This document shows, in pieces, positions 25,675-36,340 of a stretch of DNA of 64,000 nucleotides. Source of the stretch: Rhyacophila brunnea (Eukaryota; Arthropoda; Insecta; Trichoptera; Rhyacophilidae); the NCBI GenBank assembly GCA_022495005.1, contig JAGYXB010002074.1, forward strand, positions 248,001 to 312,000. Direction: 5' to 3'. How positions within the stretch are numbered: the first letter of the stretch is position 1; the number at the start of each line of letters is the position of its first letter. The notes under the pieces are model-generated. The model was not told the DNA's origin. It did not search any database and saw only the letters and a list, made by a program, of their open reading frames with translations. Both the position numbers and the translations under genes were made by a program.

Positions 25675-26754
25675 AATAATAATTAATTTTGGACTTTTTT
25701 TTGATTACACCAAGATTGCTTCTTGTTTACAACGCCATCGGTTGGCTTCACAACCTTGAATTTTAATTCCTAAACTGGTTCAAAATGCGCTAAAATAAAG
25801 ACTCCAGTTTAATTAATGTTTTTTCAAGACTGATTTTATGTCAATTAAATAAAGTTTTACGTTTGGCATGTGAAATAGGGCGGTATGAAACATGCGCCTT
25901 AATGTAATTCTAATTAAGTTTATTATGTACCTACTTCTTTCTATTCATATTGAGATTAAGATTTTTTGGAAATGGTGTTAATTTTAAATATTGTATATTT
26001 CACCATAATATTGCGGAATAAAATTGGTTTTCAGCTAGTCTTCATGAGGCAATCAGTGTGACATGCAACGTATTTGAATAATTCGAACGTTTGATATTTC
26101 TACTTACCTATAGTTACTACATATTATAATTCAATCATATTTCTTAAATATTTTATAGTGTGTAATAATAATTAATTGTAGCTATGTACCCTGCCAAGTT
26201 ATCCTAATGTTTCTGTCATAGTTAAGGTGTATTTCTGATTGCTTTAATTCTAGCATGGAAACTGTCTTGCCCCTATGGTAGTTATTATATAATATAATGG
26301 CGTCTATTAATTCAATGTTTCTACATACCTACTCTATCAACGTGTTATCAAAATAAGTGATAATATATCTGTTATACCTTTTGTATTGATAAGCAATGAT
26401 TTACTCCCAACACCTCTTGAAAGTTAGAAGTATTTGTAACATCAAAAAATAAAATAGTTGGCCTTACCTTTACTACCTTCCACATTTCTATATTTTTATT
26501 ATTCTCACCCTTCGTAGATATTGAGCACTCACGCACAATTTTTTTGATTTACAGCAAAAAAATGCTTGTGGAATTTTCATTTGGCATAATAATTGCAATC
26601 TTATACCACTTCCATAGTATTAACTTCTTTGTAGAGTTTTCTTATCAATTACATTTTTATTTTGGTGATACCTACCTGTCGTGTTAGTGAGTGTGTCCGA
26701 GAGCATATTGTTTTCAAATTCTAAATTCAAAAATTAGGTTTACGATCACCAATC
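25675..26754. other. Non-coding; possible 3' UTR then spacer
   Basis: Two AATAAA motifs (25794, 25848) could end a transcript from the preceding frame. The rest is AT-rich without recognised features. Confidence 0.4.
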
Positions 26755-26873
26755 ATCGCGTGACGATCCTCGGCGGATCTGCCGCGCCGCATCAACCACA
26801 CTGTCAAATCCGTCATACAAGCTGGTGAAACTCGTGCGATTGGTGTGTTTCCAACAGCTTCAGCGGACTGGCG
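26755..26873 (+). promoter_or_regulatory. CpG-rich 5' flank / 5' UTR of the candidate gene
   Basis: A sharp switch from AT-rich DNA to CpG-rich sequence (GGCGGATCTGCCGCGCCGC near 26773) directly before the ATG at 26874. An in-frame TGA at 26825-26827 precedes that ATG. This fits a transcription start region with a short 5' UTR. No TATA box or initiator could be assigned. Confidence 0.35.
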
Positions 26874-27061
26874 ATGGCTCTGGGCGGCGCTGCCGGCAGG
26901 ACGTCATCCTCATCCGGAGGCGGAGGCGCGAGCGTGAGCGGACCCCCGTCCCGCGCTCATACTCCGACTCCTCAGCAGGCGCAAACCCAGCTCCTCCCGC
27001 CGCAGACCCACCCGCCCGACAATCACTCGACCTCTTCCGCTACCCCAGCCGCGCACCACAG
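26874..27061 (+). CDS. Candidate first coding exon of a host gene
   Basis: The only GC- and CpG-rich open region in the window. ATG at 26874 has G at +4 and GCG before it, and an in-frame stop lies upstream. The frame encodes 62 residues plus two bases, then meets CACAG|GTAGGC, a consensus donor (GT at 27062), leaving phase 2. The peptide starts MALGGAAGRTSSSSGGGG and is low in complexity: Ser/Gly first (residues 9-20), then Pro/Gln, then His/Ser/Thr. It looks like the disordered N-terminus of a regulatory protein. I cannot name the gene. An overlapping frame lacks any ATG (it opens only at GTG 26825). Later exons would lie beyond long introns, so much of the right side of the window may be intron 1. 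Confidence 0.55.
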
Positions 27062-28421
27062 GTAGGCAATGCCATGTGCCCTCCGACGAGGAACGTTTTC
27101 ACATACATATCTTTCAGTGTGGTAAAATGGCTTTTGCAGCCAGCCCGATACTGGGGAGGCTTCTTTTTGTTATTTTTTTTTAATTTCTTTACCGTCGATC
27201 TAACATGATGAAGTGCGTGTCTTTATATTTTGAGGTTTTGGTTTTTTTTATAATTGTAGTTGATCATTTTCTCATTTTGGTTTTCGGTTTGGGGATTTTA
27301 TCATTATAATAAATAATTTCTATCCACACAGCAAAGATTCGCATTTTGTAAAAAAAAAAAAATAACATCCAATACTTTTTTGCTTACAGTGCAGTATTTA
27401 TGTCATTGCGTCTCTAAGCATTGGTAACCACCAGGGAACTCAGAAATAATGTTCTGTGGTAACCACATAATATACATTTTTCTGCAACGCTGGAAATTCT
27501 TTTTACATGCGTATTATTTTTTCATAAAAACTCATTAGATTCATTTTTTTATATTTTTATCGACAATATAATATAAGTAATAATGATATGTACTTATTTT
27601 TGTAGTTGCATCTGTATTGTTTATTGTATGATTGTTCTGTATATTATTGTAGGTACGGGGATGACACTTGCATTTCATCATGTGATTTTCAAAATTAATA
27701 AATTACCTATATTTTATCATATTGAAATTTTGTCGTAAAACGTTCCAAGTATGTGTGCATGCTTGCCTGCTTTCTTTGATGTATTCATTAATTTTCCCCT
27801 TGTTACGAGCAGCGATGTTTCTGCCAATATTATTTGTATAATATGAAATTCATCATGCACTGTATCTATTGACACTGCTATGTTTATGGTTTACTTTGTT
27901 TCTCTTCATCTTTTAAATGTGCTAACATAAATTATTATACTTTTTTCATCCACCAGCTAGCTATAAAGCAAGCTTTCGCTACTCAGTTTGGTGCTATGAT
28001 TGTGCGTACCTGTTACTTAGTTATTCTTTATTTAAAACAATAGGTAAGTATAATAATATAGGTATGTAAAATAATGTTTATTATGAATACCAGAACAATT
28101 GTCAATACTACTGAGTGTTACTTCTAGTGAAACTACAGCGGAAAAATTCCCGAAGTGAGCGGAAAAAAGCGATCTTCCGTGATTACTCGTCGTTACCTTT
28201 CAGTCATTACTCATTATCAATATTTATTTTACTCGCTATACTCATAATTGAGAATTGTGATTACTCTGGAATATGTAGGTACTGTGGAATTCTGTATCAA
28301 CCTTCGGTTCTATCGGTTTTCCAGCGAATTCTTTCAGTTGATCATTCTACGTCATCGGGCTGTTCTCTCTGCTCTTTTTTACTAGTCACTGCTGAAAACA
28401 ACAACTAATCCTTTGATGATT
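27062..28421. other. Probable intron start / non-coding
   Basis: Begins with the donor GTAGGC and is then AT-rich with poly-T runs. TGGTAACCAC occurs twice, at about 27423 and 27460. The 97-codon frame at 28115-28408 (+) has no motif and no exon context. Confidence 0.4.
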
Positions 28422-28464
28422 AATTAAGGCTTTCTGGGCCACGGCGAACGATGTGTCCAAAGAA
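28422..28464 (-). pseudogene. Tiny LINE C-terminal fragment
   Basis: The minus strand encodes FFGHIVRRGPESL between stops. This matches the conserved [FW][FL]GH(I/V)xR stretch found after the reverse transcriptase domain of many RTE- and jockey-type LINEs. Only about 13 codons are recognisable. It lies directly downstream, on the same strand, of the unexplained frame 28495-28880. Confidence 0.35.
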
Positions 28465-28494
28465 TCATAAAATACAACTCAAGCACATAGAGGA

Positions 28495-28880
28495 CTATCC
28501 ACCGCTGATGCCAACTCCTGCAGTATCGATGCAATGGTTCTGTGTTCCGTCGAGGACACACTCAGCAATCATCAATACAACCTGCCAATATACTGGATTC
28601 CGTGAAAATACAAAATCTTTAACGAAAGCAAACAATACTGACCGGCTAGATAAAGGTCTCGATTCAATAATGTTTATACAATTAACTTCTCGATGTAATG
28701 ACCCTGGGTAGTTTTCGAACTCAGTATGAATGCCATTTGACCATTCTTCGTTTATGTAATATTCGATTATTTCAGGTAAAATCAATTTTCTGCAATGTGT
28801 ACAATTATTGTCATGTTGATATATAAAGATACTTATGAGTATTGTTTGACGTATAGTACAATGTTTGTCGGCACCATAAT
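28495..28880 (-). CDS. Unrecognised open frame, about 128 codons, minus strand
   Basis: Open without a stop from about 28880 down to a TAG at 28495, unusually long for this AT-rich DNA. There is no ATG near the upstream end; the region from 28785 opens with TTG only. The translation includes a CTHCRK pair of cysteines early, a polar middle (WSNGIHTEFENYPGSLHREV) and a mixed hydrophobic C-terminal part. I recognise no family. It could be an internal exon, or the degraded coding part of a mobile element whose LINE-like remnant lies just downstream. No splice sites clearly bound it. Confidence 0.25.
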
Positions 28881-29406
28881 ATTATATGGTTTATGCTTAG
28901 AATGTTTTGACGGACAAATATAATAATTCATGTCAAATGGGACATGTTATTCATTCGTAATAGTGAAATGGTTTTATAATGTATGTTGAACCAATTGCGT
29001 AAGAGCAAAATAAGTGTAGCACAAAAACACAACAAAATTCCTACCGAGAAACACTTGGATTGATTCAGGTGACTGAAAAGTCTCAGCGTTTACATAAATG
29101 TTTTGTGTGTGTTTTCGCTTATATTATTATGTAAATACATGTTGATAACGCCTGTTGACTATCTTCTGTTATCAATGTTATCATCGACATATTCGTCTAA
29201 CTCTCTTAGCTATTTGCGAGTTGTCGACACGAGCAGTGCTGCATTCTCATATTTCCATCGGAGGAAAATATACAACATTGGTTTTCCACTGATAATATCA
29301 TAATTAGGTTTTGTTAGTTTCGTCGGGTCGGCTTATTCTAATCTTTACATATTTTATTGATATTGTTGGCATTATTTTAATATAAATCTAGTACCTAATT
29401 ATACCT
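28881..29406. other. Non-coding stretch
   Basis: The frame at 29103-29303 is unsupported. Nothing else is seen. Confidence 0.45.
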
Positions 29407-29520
29407 ACATCCACAGTCCATATTTTAACTGGAAAATGCCCAGAAACTAATCATTAGTAGGTAACATCCACAGTCCATATTTTAACTGGAAAATGCGCAG
29501 AAACTAATCATTAGTAGGTA
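29407..29520 (+). repeat. Tandem duplication, 57-bp unit x 2
   Basis: ACATCCACAGTCCATATTTT at 29407 recurs at 29464. The 57-bp units are almost identical, differing for example in AAAATGCCCAG versus AAAATGCGCAG. It is a recent local duplication in non-coding DNA. Confidence 0.85.
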
Positions 29521-29829
29521 CACAGTTGAAATGGAATGCGCGATTATACCATTGTGCTCTTCCGCTTCTTCGTCTGAGGATCGTGACGATTGGCTTCTCC
29601 ATAGGGCGGTACCCACCACCACTCTTGTCAGCCAAATGCAATAGCATCGCTTTTATTGTCAACTGTAGATTTGTAGTTGATGGAAGCTACTGTATCAAAC
29701 AAAATAACCAACGATAAAAATCCAATCAGTTTGATGCAATATTAATTACCTACGGTTAGTTATATAGGTAATGAAAGCGCTAATTAATAATGTGGATATA
29801 AAGAATTAAGATTGGTAGGGTGATTGTTA
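29521..29829. other. Non-coding stretch
   Basis: The frame at 29526-29717 has no motif. Nothing else is seen. Confidence 0.45.
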
Positions 29830-29980
29830 AAGTGCGGCCACACCGGCAACAAGTCGCGCGACAACTCGTTAAATTTTACGATAATTATCATAATTGCTTA
29901 GGAAATTTTACGATAATTATCATGCTTATCGTAAAATTTAACGAGTTGTCGCGCGACTTGTTTTCGGTGTGGACCCGGCA
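29830..29980. mobile_element. 151-bp hairpin MITE
   Basis: Nearly the whole element is two inverted arms: CCACACCGGCAACAAGTCGC, then GCGACAACTCGTTAAATTTT, matched by the inverted TTTAACGAGTTGTCGCGCGA and CTTGTTTTCGGTGTGG. TTA flanks both sides (29827-29829 and 29981-29983), a possible 3-bp PIF/Harbinger-type duplication, though the outermost bases pair poorly. A related arm begins at 63916. Confidence 0.65.
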
Positions 29981-29983
29981 TTA

Positions 29984-31298
29984 GATGTACATATTATTAT
30001 GCATAAGCTTAGGTTCAAACTAATATTTAAATCAATGTTAATTTTTAAGTAGGTACGTAAAGTGCAGATGAAAAATTAAACAAGTATGTATCTTGCGTTA
30101 ATATTTTGTTGTTCTAGTGAGACAAATTTGTTTTCTTTAATAGGAAGGTACTTTTGATTTTCTGTGTACATATGACCAACTGCAATAGATGTGCTATATT
30201 GATTGGCAACTTATCCATGCGACATATAAATTTTATCAAAAATGTCGAATGGGTGGGTATTCTCCAAGGCTGACTATATTCAGGCCATGGCACTGAATTG
30301 CGAATTACGATGGTGGTGATGTTATCGATTATCTTCGAATGCAATGCGGTAACCTGTTCACAGAAAAATAAGGTTTTCGATTGTATACTTCGTTTTAAAA
30401 AATACGATTTATTTCAATATGCATTAATTATCATTTTCTACCAACAGTTTACCATATTGAGTTAGAAGTATGCTTAATAAATAGCACTACCGTCAAAATT
30501 TACAGTTTGGAAACGGCCTTACTATAGTGGGCCTTGGTATTGTAAGAATGCCCGCAATAAATGAGTAAAACCAATCGATTGTTCTCTCGATCTCCCGATG
30601 CGTCTCTGCATATCGTGCGCACCCCGATGGGTTAGTTGGTGGAAATAGCTTATACTTACTTGTTTTGTATGCTGATGTCATTTCTGATAATAGAACGCGA
30701 AGTAATCACTCGTCAAATAATTGCAAATGAAAAACACACCTCGTACATTGTACTCCAGGTATGTATTATTAACTCATCCAATACCGATGTGCTTTGTCTC
30801 AAAACTCCACGCTCAATCACTTCCTCGGCATATTGAAATGTAAATATAATTTGAATTGGATTTTAATTCATTTATTTCAACAATCAATAAATTAGTTAAA
30901 ATAACGATAATTGAATTCGGGAGTTGTCTATTTTCGTTTTTGGTATAGGTAAGTCAGTACATAGTTAGTATTAATTAATTAATACTCTTTTATTTGAGAA
31001 ACGACAATAATATAATTTAATTATGCAGATTTTTGTATTGTAAATTGTATATTGCCAATAATATAAATAGGCATCGAACGTGTTCCTGTCAACCCTAATA
31101 ATAAATAGCAAGCACGACATCAATAAATAACCTACTGCATATTTATTAGACCGAATCGTCTTAATCTAATTTTATTGTTAAGTAGTCACCAAAATTAATG
31201 GCCATCTAATAATATGTTGTATTACAAATCGCATTGTTTAATATAATGCATATTGACAAAGTACATAATGTTAGAGCGAATAAAAAAATGTCTACTAG
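29984..31298. other. Non-coding stretch
   Basis: Frames at 30114-30344 (-), 30493-30681 (-) and 30636-30836 (+) carry no motif. Nothing else is seen. Confidence 0.45.
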
Positions 31299-31500
31299 CA
31301 TGGGTGTCCAACCTTTTGCTTCGCTGGGCCACAACCTTTTTTCATTTTTTAACTCCCCTAGTCTAAATTCTTCATTACGATCAGCTTTTCCGCCCAACAT
31401 TACAAATTTTAACATAATAGTATTTCGGGACTGGGTTGGGGCCTTTTTTGGGGTTTTTTTTTTTAACAATAAAACGGACCACGAGGCCCAATAACAATAG
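31299..31500. mobile_element. Possible short hAT-like remnant
   Basis: GGTGTCCAACCTTTTGCTTC then GCTGGGCCACAA at the left resembles hAT termini of the type that begin with a CAACCTTTTG block. At the right, CGGACCACGAGGCCCAA is a partial inverse (GGGCC...GTGG). No target duplication is found. The frames reported on both strands are chance frames. Confidence 0.35.
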
Positions 31501-31538
31501 TCTAGTGAAACAGTAGTCTAATTAGTAGAGTAACATAC

Positions 31539-31640
31539 AGACTTTGAGAAAACCACATAAATTTATTGTGACCTCACCGGGTCGAACCCGAGCTCCGGGA
31601 TGAAAGTCCGGCACCTTACGCACTGGACTATGAGGGCTAA
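31539..31640 (-). repeat. tRNA-derived SINE, 3'-truncated copy (Glu-like head)
   Basis: The minus strand shows CATAGTCCAGTGCGTAAGG (A box), an anticodon-arm-like CCGGACTTTCATCCCGG with TTC in the anticodon position, and CGGGTTCGACCCGG (B box and T-arm). The first part of the body shared with the copies at 32029 and 57477 follows (TTTATGTGGTTTTCTCAAAG). The rest of the body is missing. Confidence 0.65.
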
Positions 31641-32028
31641 GGACTAGTCTAGCATGTACTACATAATTCCGTAGTTGTGTTGAAGTATAACTTAAAAACT
31701 ACCTAATACAAATTTTAGCGATATAATTTTTTTAAAACATATTAAGTGCCGCCTACTAGATATTACGTAATTTCTTCCAATTTTAAATTACGATTCATAC
31801 AGTATGTATTTAATTTACTTAATGTTTTTATGCAATGCGTAGAAATTATGCCAGATGATCGGTATTTTATTTTCCAAATTCATCGTATAATATACATAAT
31901 ATATTGTATTAGATTTTTTTTTTAAATATCGCATATTTCATTTACAGCTGTCGAATTAGACATTTTCATGCTTTACATACCAACCACTTGAAATCAGCGG
32001 AATCTCATTTGTGAAGTAATTCGCCTAA
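31641..32028. other. Non-coding spacer between SINE copies
   Basis: AT-rich; nothing recognised. Confidence 0.5.
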
Positions 32029-32224
32029 GATTTTTTTTTTAAATTTTAATATCCATGTCCTTGCTTTTTCGTACAAGGTGGTTATTCGTAATTTTGAACA
32101 ATCACAAACACTGAAGCTTTGAGAAATTACATAAATATATTCTGTGATCCCCGGTAAGGGGGATCGAACCCATAGTTCCCGGATGGAAGGCCAGCGCCTT
32201 ACGCACTACACCACGAGAGCCGCC
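32029..32224 (-). repeat. tRNA-derived SINE, full-length copy (Gly-like head)
   Basis: Read on the minus strand: head with A box GTGGTGTAGTGCGTAAGGCG, anticodon-arm-like GGCCTTCCATCC (TCC position, as in tRNA-Gly) and B box GGGTTCGATCCCCC. The body contains TTTATGTAATTTCTCAAAG, GTTTGTGATTGTTCAA and CACCTTGTACGAAAAAGCAA, then an A-rich tail. Body and tail match the plus-strand copy at 57477-57672 closely. Confidence 0.8.
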
Positions 32225-33299
32225 AATTCGTCTAGGATTGTGTTTTTTTTTCGTTGATTTAGGTAAGTCACAGACTTTTATAAACACCGTGTACCTAGTT
32301 CTTACAGTTGGATCGATTGGTGGTAATTAAAATATATATATATATATATAACAGCATAATAATACGTAATATTCTATGTGAAACCCCAAATATAATGTTT
32401 TTAGCAGATAGAAATAATCAAATTTAATCAGTTCACGTTGCACTAGCAATAATCTTGGATAATAATACATTCTAAGTAAGGTTGTCGTTTATTTACACGT
32501 CATGTACGCGCATTGGACGTGTATTTATTTTTTGTTTATCTTAGTATGTGTAGAAGCAGAACGCAGCCTGGAACAGTTGCCTACTTTCTGCATCCGAGGT
32601 GATAGTTGTTCTGTGGACGAAGAGTCCCGTTGTATTCTCCAATATAATATTATGTAGCCTCCTTCCAGTCCTACCTTAGTGATTCGCCGGTAGTGAGCTA
32701 TGGAATTTTCCGGAAAAACCTTTTTTATCACTGGAAACAGAGATTACCAAAATATATACATGTAGGTTTTAAGACCAATTTAAACTAATTTGAAAAAAAA
32801 TTTTTTTAATTTTTACATGTAAATGATACTTACTTAGGTTTATACTATTTAACAATAATGACGACATAGCCATGCGTATTTTCTTCGGTTTTTCATATTA
32901 TGTTTACCAATCGATGCGCAAACAGAAACAACGAAATTCATGCATAAATATGACAAATCGCATTGTATACAAAATTGCAGGAAAATCTTTTTCAAGAATA
33001 GTCATTATTCATTACGTTTATATGTAAATATAAAATATACAATTGCATAGGTCGGTCCTTAAGATCGGGGAATTAAAAATAAAAATAACATTATGAAATT
33101 AATTATCGGCAGTCATTCAATAATATAATAACTGCTTGTTATTTTGCCTCAAACTTTATCTCTAAAAATGGTAAACCGTTCAGTGATGGAGAATATAATA
33201 TGAAAGAAGAGTGGTTTAAATGCTTCCACGATATCTTTGATTAATTTGAAAGCAGTGGGAAAAATTGAAAGAATCGAAGATATTATGCCTTCGGCTAGA
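32225..33299. other. Non-coding stretch with a (TA)n microsatellite
   Basis: A (TA)n run of about 20 bases lies at 32330-32350. The frame at 32525-32731 (-) is unsupported. Nothing else is seen. Confidence 0.45.
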
Positions 33300-33474
33300 A
33301 ATACGGCGAAATATAGAGTATCAAGAACTCAGTTGTAATTTTTAAATCTTTTTAATAAAATTCTTAAAATCTATTTTTTTTCGCAATAAAAAACTGCTTG
33401 GCACGTCAGACAGTCGATACATATTACTTGGGAAATTTTGGCACGCATACGTAAAAAGGTTCGCCAGCCCTGCT
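33300..33474 (-). mobile_element. hAT-like terminus, CAGGGCTGGCGAACC
   Basis: The minus strand from 33474 reads CAGGGCTGGCGAACCTTTTT, then ACGTATGCGTGCCAAAATTT. This is a terminus style common in non-autonomous hAT elements of animals. A related block, GGGATGGCGAACCTTTTTC, is found at 39928 (+). The inner boundary and opposite end were not found. Confidence 0.35.
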
Positions 33475-33743
33475 CTATGCAAATCAAATCATCATTTACT
33501 TACTGCATGGAGTTATTAATTATTAGATTCGATGTAGAGAAATATTATTTTGTCGTAGAGTTGGTATTTTACGGTTTTTTTATCACGACATTTGTTTATT
33601 CGTCATGTGTTCATTTGCATAGAGAAAGTTATATTAAACGTACGTGTCCAGAATTAAAAGTATGTAGGTATGTGTGATAAGATAATTGAAAACTCCCCTA
33701 CAGTGACTGTTAGATGAATCTTGTCGGGGTTACTAATACCTTC
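33475..33743. other. Non-coding spacer before the palindrome
   Basis: The frame at 33438-33677 has no motif. Confidence 0.45.
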
Positions 33744-33747
33744 TTAA

Positions 33748-35138
33748 GGGGGGACATGCTCGTCGAAGGTCAAAATTGAGTTTTTATTGTATTTTCAAAC
33801 CATGATCCTGGACACTCCTTAAACGTTGTAGATAATCTATTTATATAATTTTGAAGCCTTATTATCCTTTATAGTTATTTTAAACATTTGATGACTGCAT
33901 AAAGTATTTTTATTACATAAAATAGTATTCTTTTAAACCTCTCGCTCTAATGTTTTAGAATATAGTCATATTTCAGTACATAATGTGCAGTGGTGTTAAG
34001 ATTTTTTACATTTATTAATTTTTAAACGCATTTATAAAACCATTAGTATAATTTATTACGAGATAATTTTTGTAAAATATTCACGATAAAAAATTATTTT
34101 GATAATCTCTGTGATCCCAAATTTGACAAGAATTAGGCATTTTATTATTCAAAAAATCGGCAAGATTAACACATTTGAAGATGAATCTAAAGATACTTAT
34201 TATAAGCTATGTCTTTGACCATTCAAGTGTGATAAACATCTTATGAATAATGATTGCTTTATAATAATTATTGACCTAAGAATAAGGTAGTGTTTTTTTG
34301 AAATACGCCATTTCTTTTGTCATTCCCCAGTGGTTAAGCTACAACATACGGCCGTAGCCATAAATTGACAAACTATAATTAAAGTAGGGAGTAAAATTAT
34401 GTTAACGCGCGTGTTTGAACATGTACCTAACCGATTTTTTTTTATTTTTTTTAAACGGGACATGTTCAAACACGCGCGTCAATATCATTTTTACTCCCTA
34501 CTTCAATTATAGTTTGTCAATTTATGGCTACGGCCGTATGTTGTAGCTTAACCACTGGGGAATGACAAAAGAAATGGCGTATTTCAAAAAAACACTACCT
34601 TATTCTTAGGTCAATAATTATTATAAAGCAATCATTATTCATAAGATGTTTATCACACTTGAATGGTCAAAGACATAGTTTATAATAAATATCTTTAGAA
34701 TCATCTTGAAATGTGTTAATCTTGCCGATTTTTTGAATAATAAAATGCCTAATTCTTGTCAAATTTGGGATCACAGAGATTATCAATATAATTTTTTATC
34801 GTGAATATTTTACAAAAATTATCTCGTAATAAATTATACTAATGGTTTTATAAATGCGTTTAAAAATTAATAAATGTAAAAAATCTTAACACCACTGCAC
34901 AGTTATGTACCGAAATATGACTATATTCTAAAACATTAGAGCGAGAGGTTTAAAAGAATACTATTTTATGTAACAAAAATACTTCATGCAGTCATCAAAT
35001 GTTTAAAATAACTATAAAGGATAATAAGGCTTCAAAATTATATAAATAGATCATCTACAACGTTTAAGGAGTGTCCAGGATCATGGTTTGAATATACAAT
35101 AAAAACTCAATTTTGACCTTCGACGAGCATGTACCCCC
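33748..35138. mobile_element. 1.39-kb palindromic TTAA foldback element
   Basis: TTAA flanks both ends (33744-33747 and 35139-35142). The left arm (33748 to about 34435), starting GGGGGGACATGCTCGTCG, is repeated inverted as the right arm (about 34455 to 35138), ending CGACGAGCATGTACCCCC. By eye the arms differ at only some tens of positions over about 690 bp. The centre is a T-rich spacer of about 20 bases near 34445. There is no open frame of note. Three other copies in the window are an internally deleted form (12422), a solo arm (16318) and an arm plus stub (18784). TTAA duplication points to piggyBac- or Kolobok-type mobilisation in trans. Confidence 0.9.
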
Positions 35139-35142
35139 TTAA

Positions 35143-36340
35143 GCATTATCCCCTTCGTCTCTATTTTTTGGTCGCTGGTGAAGGTTTCTCTGAGTTTACG
35201 TGTGCGATTTTACTCCGGGACTTGAGGAGACCCGTTTATTTCGGGGTCTTGAGGAGACCCGTTCGAGTCTTGAGGAGACTCGGGTGAGGTTTTTTCGATC
35301 CTCTATATGGCAAGGGGTGTTGTTTAAATAATGATTTTAGTTTTAATTTTTATTTTTTTTTAAATCTTAGTTAAAAATGAGAAGGTTTTCAACTAATGAT
35401 AGATATAAGTCTTTTAGGCATTCACACTCGAGCCACAGCCCGGACCTCCGTCACCACCGTTCGAGTTTTTGCCCATCAGCCGATCATCAACCGCCAAAGG
35501 CCAACGGCGGTATTGCCTTTTTGCTTGGAGACGTCAGAGGAGGAGGAGTTTGAGTGTAGCATCGGGACATCGGAATCATGCACGGGGCGGAGTTCATCGT
35601 TGAGAGTCCGCCGCGCCAGCTCATTGTCCCATCCAGTTTTAGCGGGCTTGCCAGCACGCCATCTCAGGAGGCCTGTCATGTTCGTTTCGAAGCGTACACC
35701 ACACCAGTCCAAGCGAATGAAGTCGAAGAAGAAGAAAGAAAAACGATAACCAGTCGTATTGGGATGTTAAGCCCATCATGATTGCTCATCAAAATTTGAG
35801 CCGCGGTGGGGTGAAAAACTCCGGGAGTGTTTGTGAGACTCTCCCGGCCAAAAACCCTGCCGCTGTGATTTGCATCTGTAAACTTTATTGTAAAAAGAAC
35901 AGGTTAGTAAAAGGAAGGAAAAGGTTGCGGTCTATGTGTTCGAGAGAGGTGTCATCTAGTACGGGTCTTGGGCTGCTACCCTCCAGTCATCCATCTATGT
36001 GGGCTGTTGAGGCCAATTGACGCTCGACTCAGAGTTTTGAGGGCGGTTCGCGGCAGCTCGAGACTGTGGACCGAGAGGGGCAGCTTTGGAACTGTAATCA
36101 GATTTCAGATTTGGGTCTCGAATTTATTAGGCATGCGTTATGTATGTGGTTGTTGGTCTGGGTTGTTGTCGTCTTTCTTTGATCTTAGCTGGTTCCCCGT
36201 CCGATTTTCGTCCTTGCGCTTTGGATGACCCTCAATCGCTCGCTCTGGTTTTGAGGGCGAATTTGGCTTGAGTTGGTCAGGTCATGGCAGCTAGGGCTGA
36301 AAGCATAGAGGCAGCTTTGGATCTGGAAAAGAAATGGTAG
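35143..36340 (+). mobile_element. GC-richer block, probable non-LTR element UTR/ORF1 remnant
   Basis: The block contrasts with its AT-rich surroundings. Near 35215-35300 the unit CTTGAGGAGACCCG occurs three times, once with small changes. An ATG at 35377 starts MRRFSTNDRYKSFRHSHSSH, a basic Ser/His/Arg-rich frame of about 66 codons. A second basic, Lys-rich frame (35396-35749, 117 codons) overlaps it and ends in a lysine run. This resembles the 5' UTR and a broken ORF1 of a jockey-like LINE on the plus strand. Alternatively part of it (35880-36340) is the 3' UTR of the minus-strand element beside it: an AATAAA lies on that strand near 35885. The two readings could not be separated. Confidence 0.4.

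Noticed and set aside
26825..27208. 127-codon frame over the CpG-rich exon
   Set aside because: It opens at GTG, not ATG, and runs through a good splice donor. The ATG frame at 26874 with an upstream stop is preferred.
32029..32224. A working tRNA-Gly gene
   Set aside because: A and B boxes are present, but the acceptor and anticodon stems do not pair well, and the sequence continues into a SINE body shared with other copies.
33748..35138. Palindrome as a pure assembly artefact
   Set aside because: The arms differ at many single positions and both ends have TTAA, which a mirrored-read artefact would not produce. It is still worth a long-read check.
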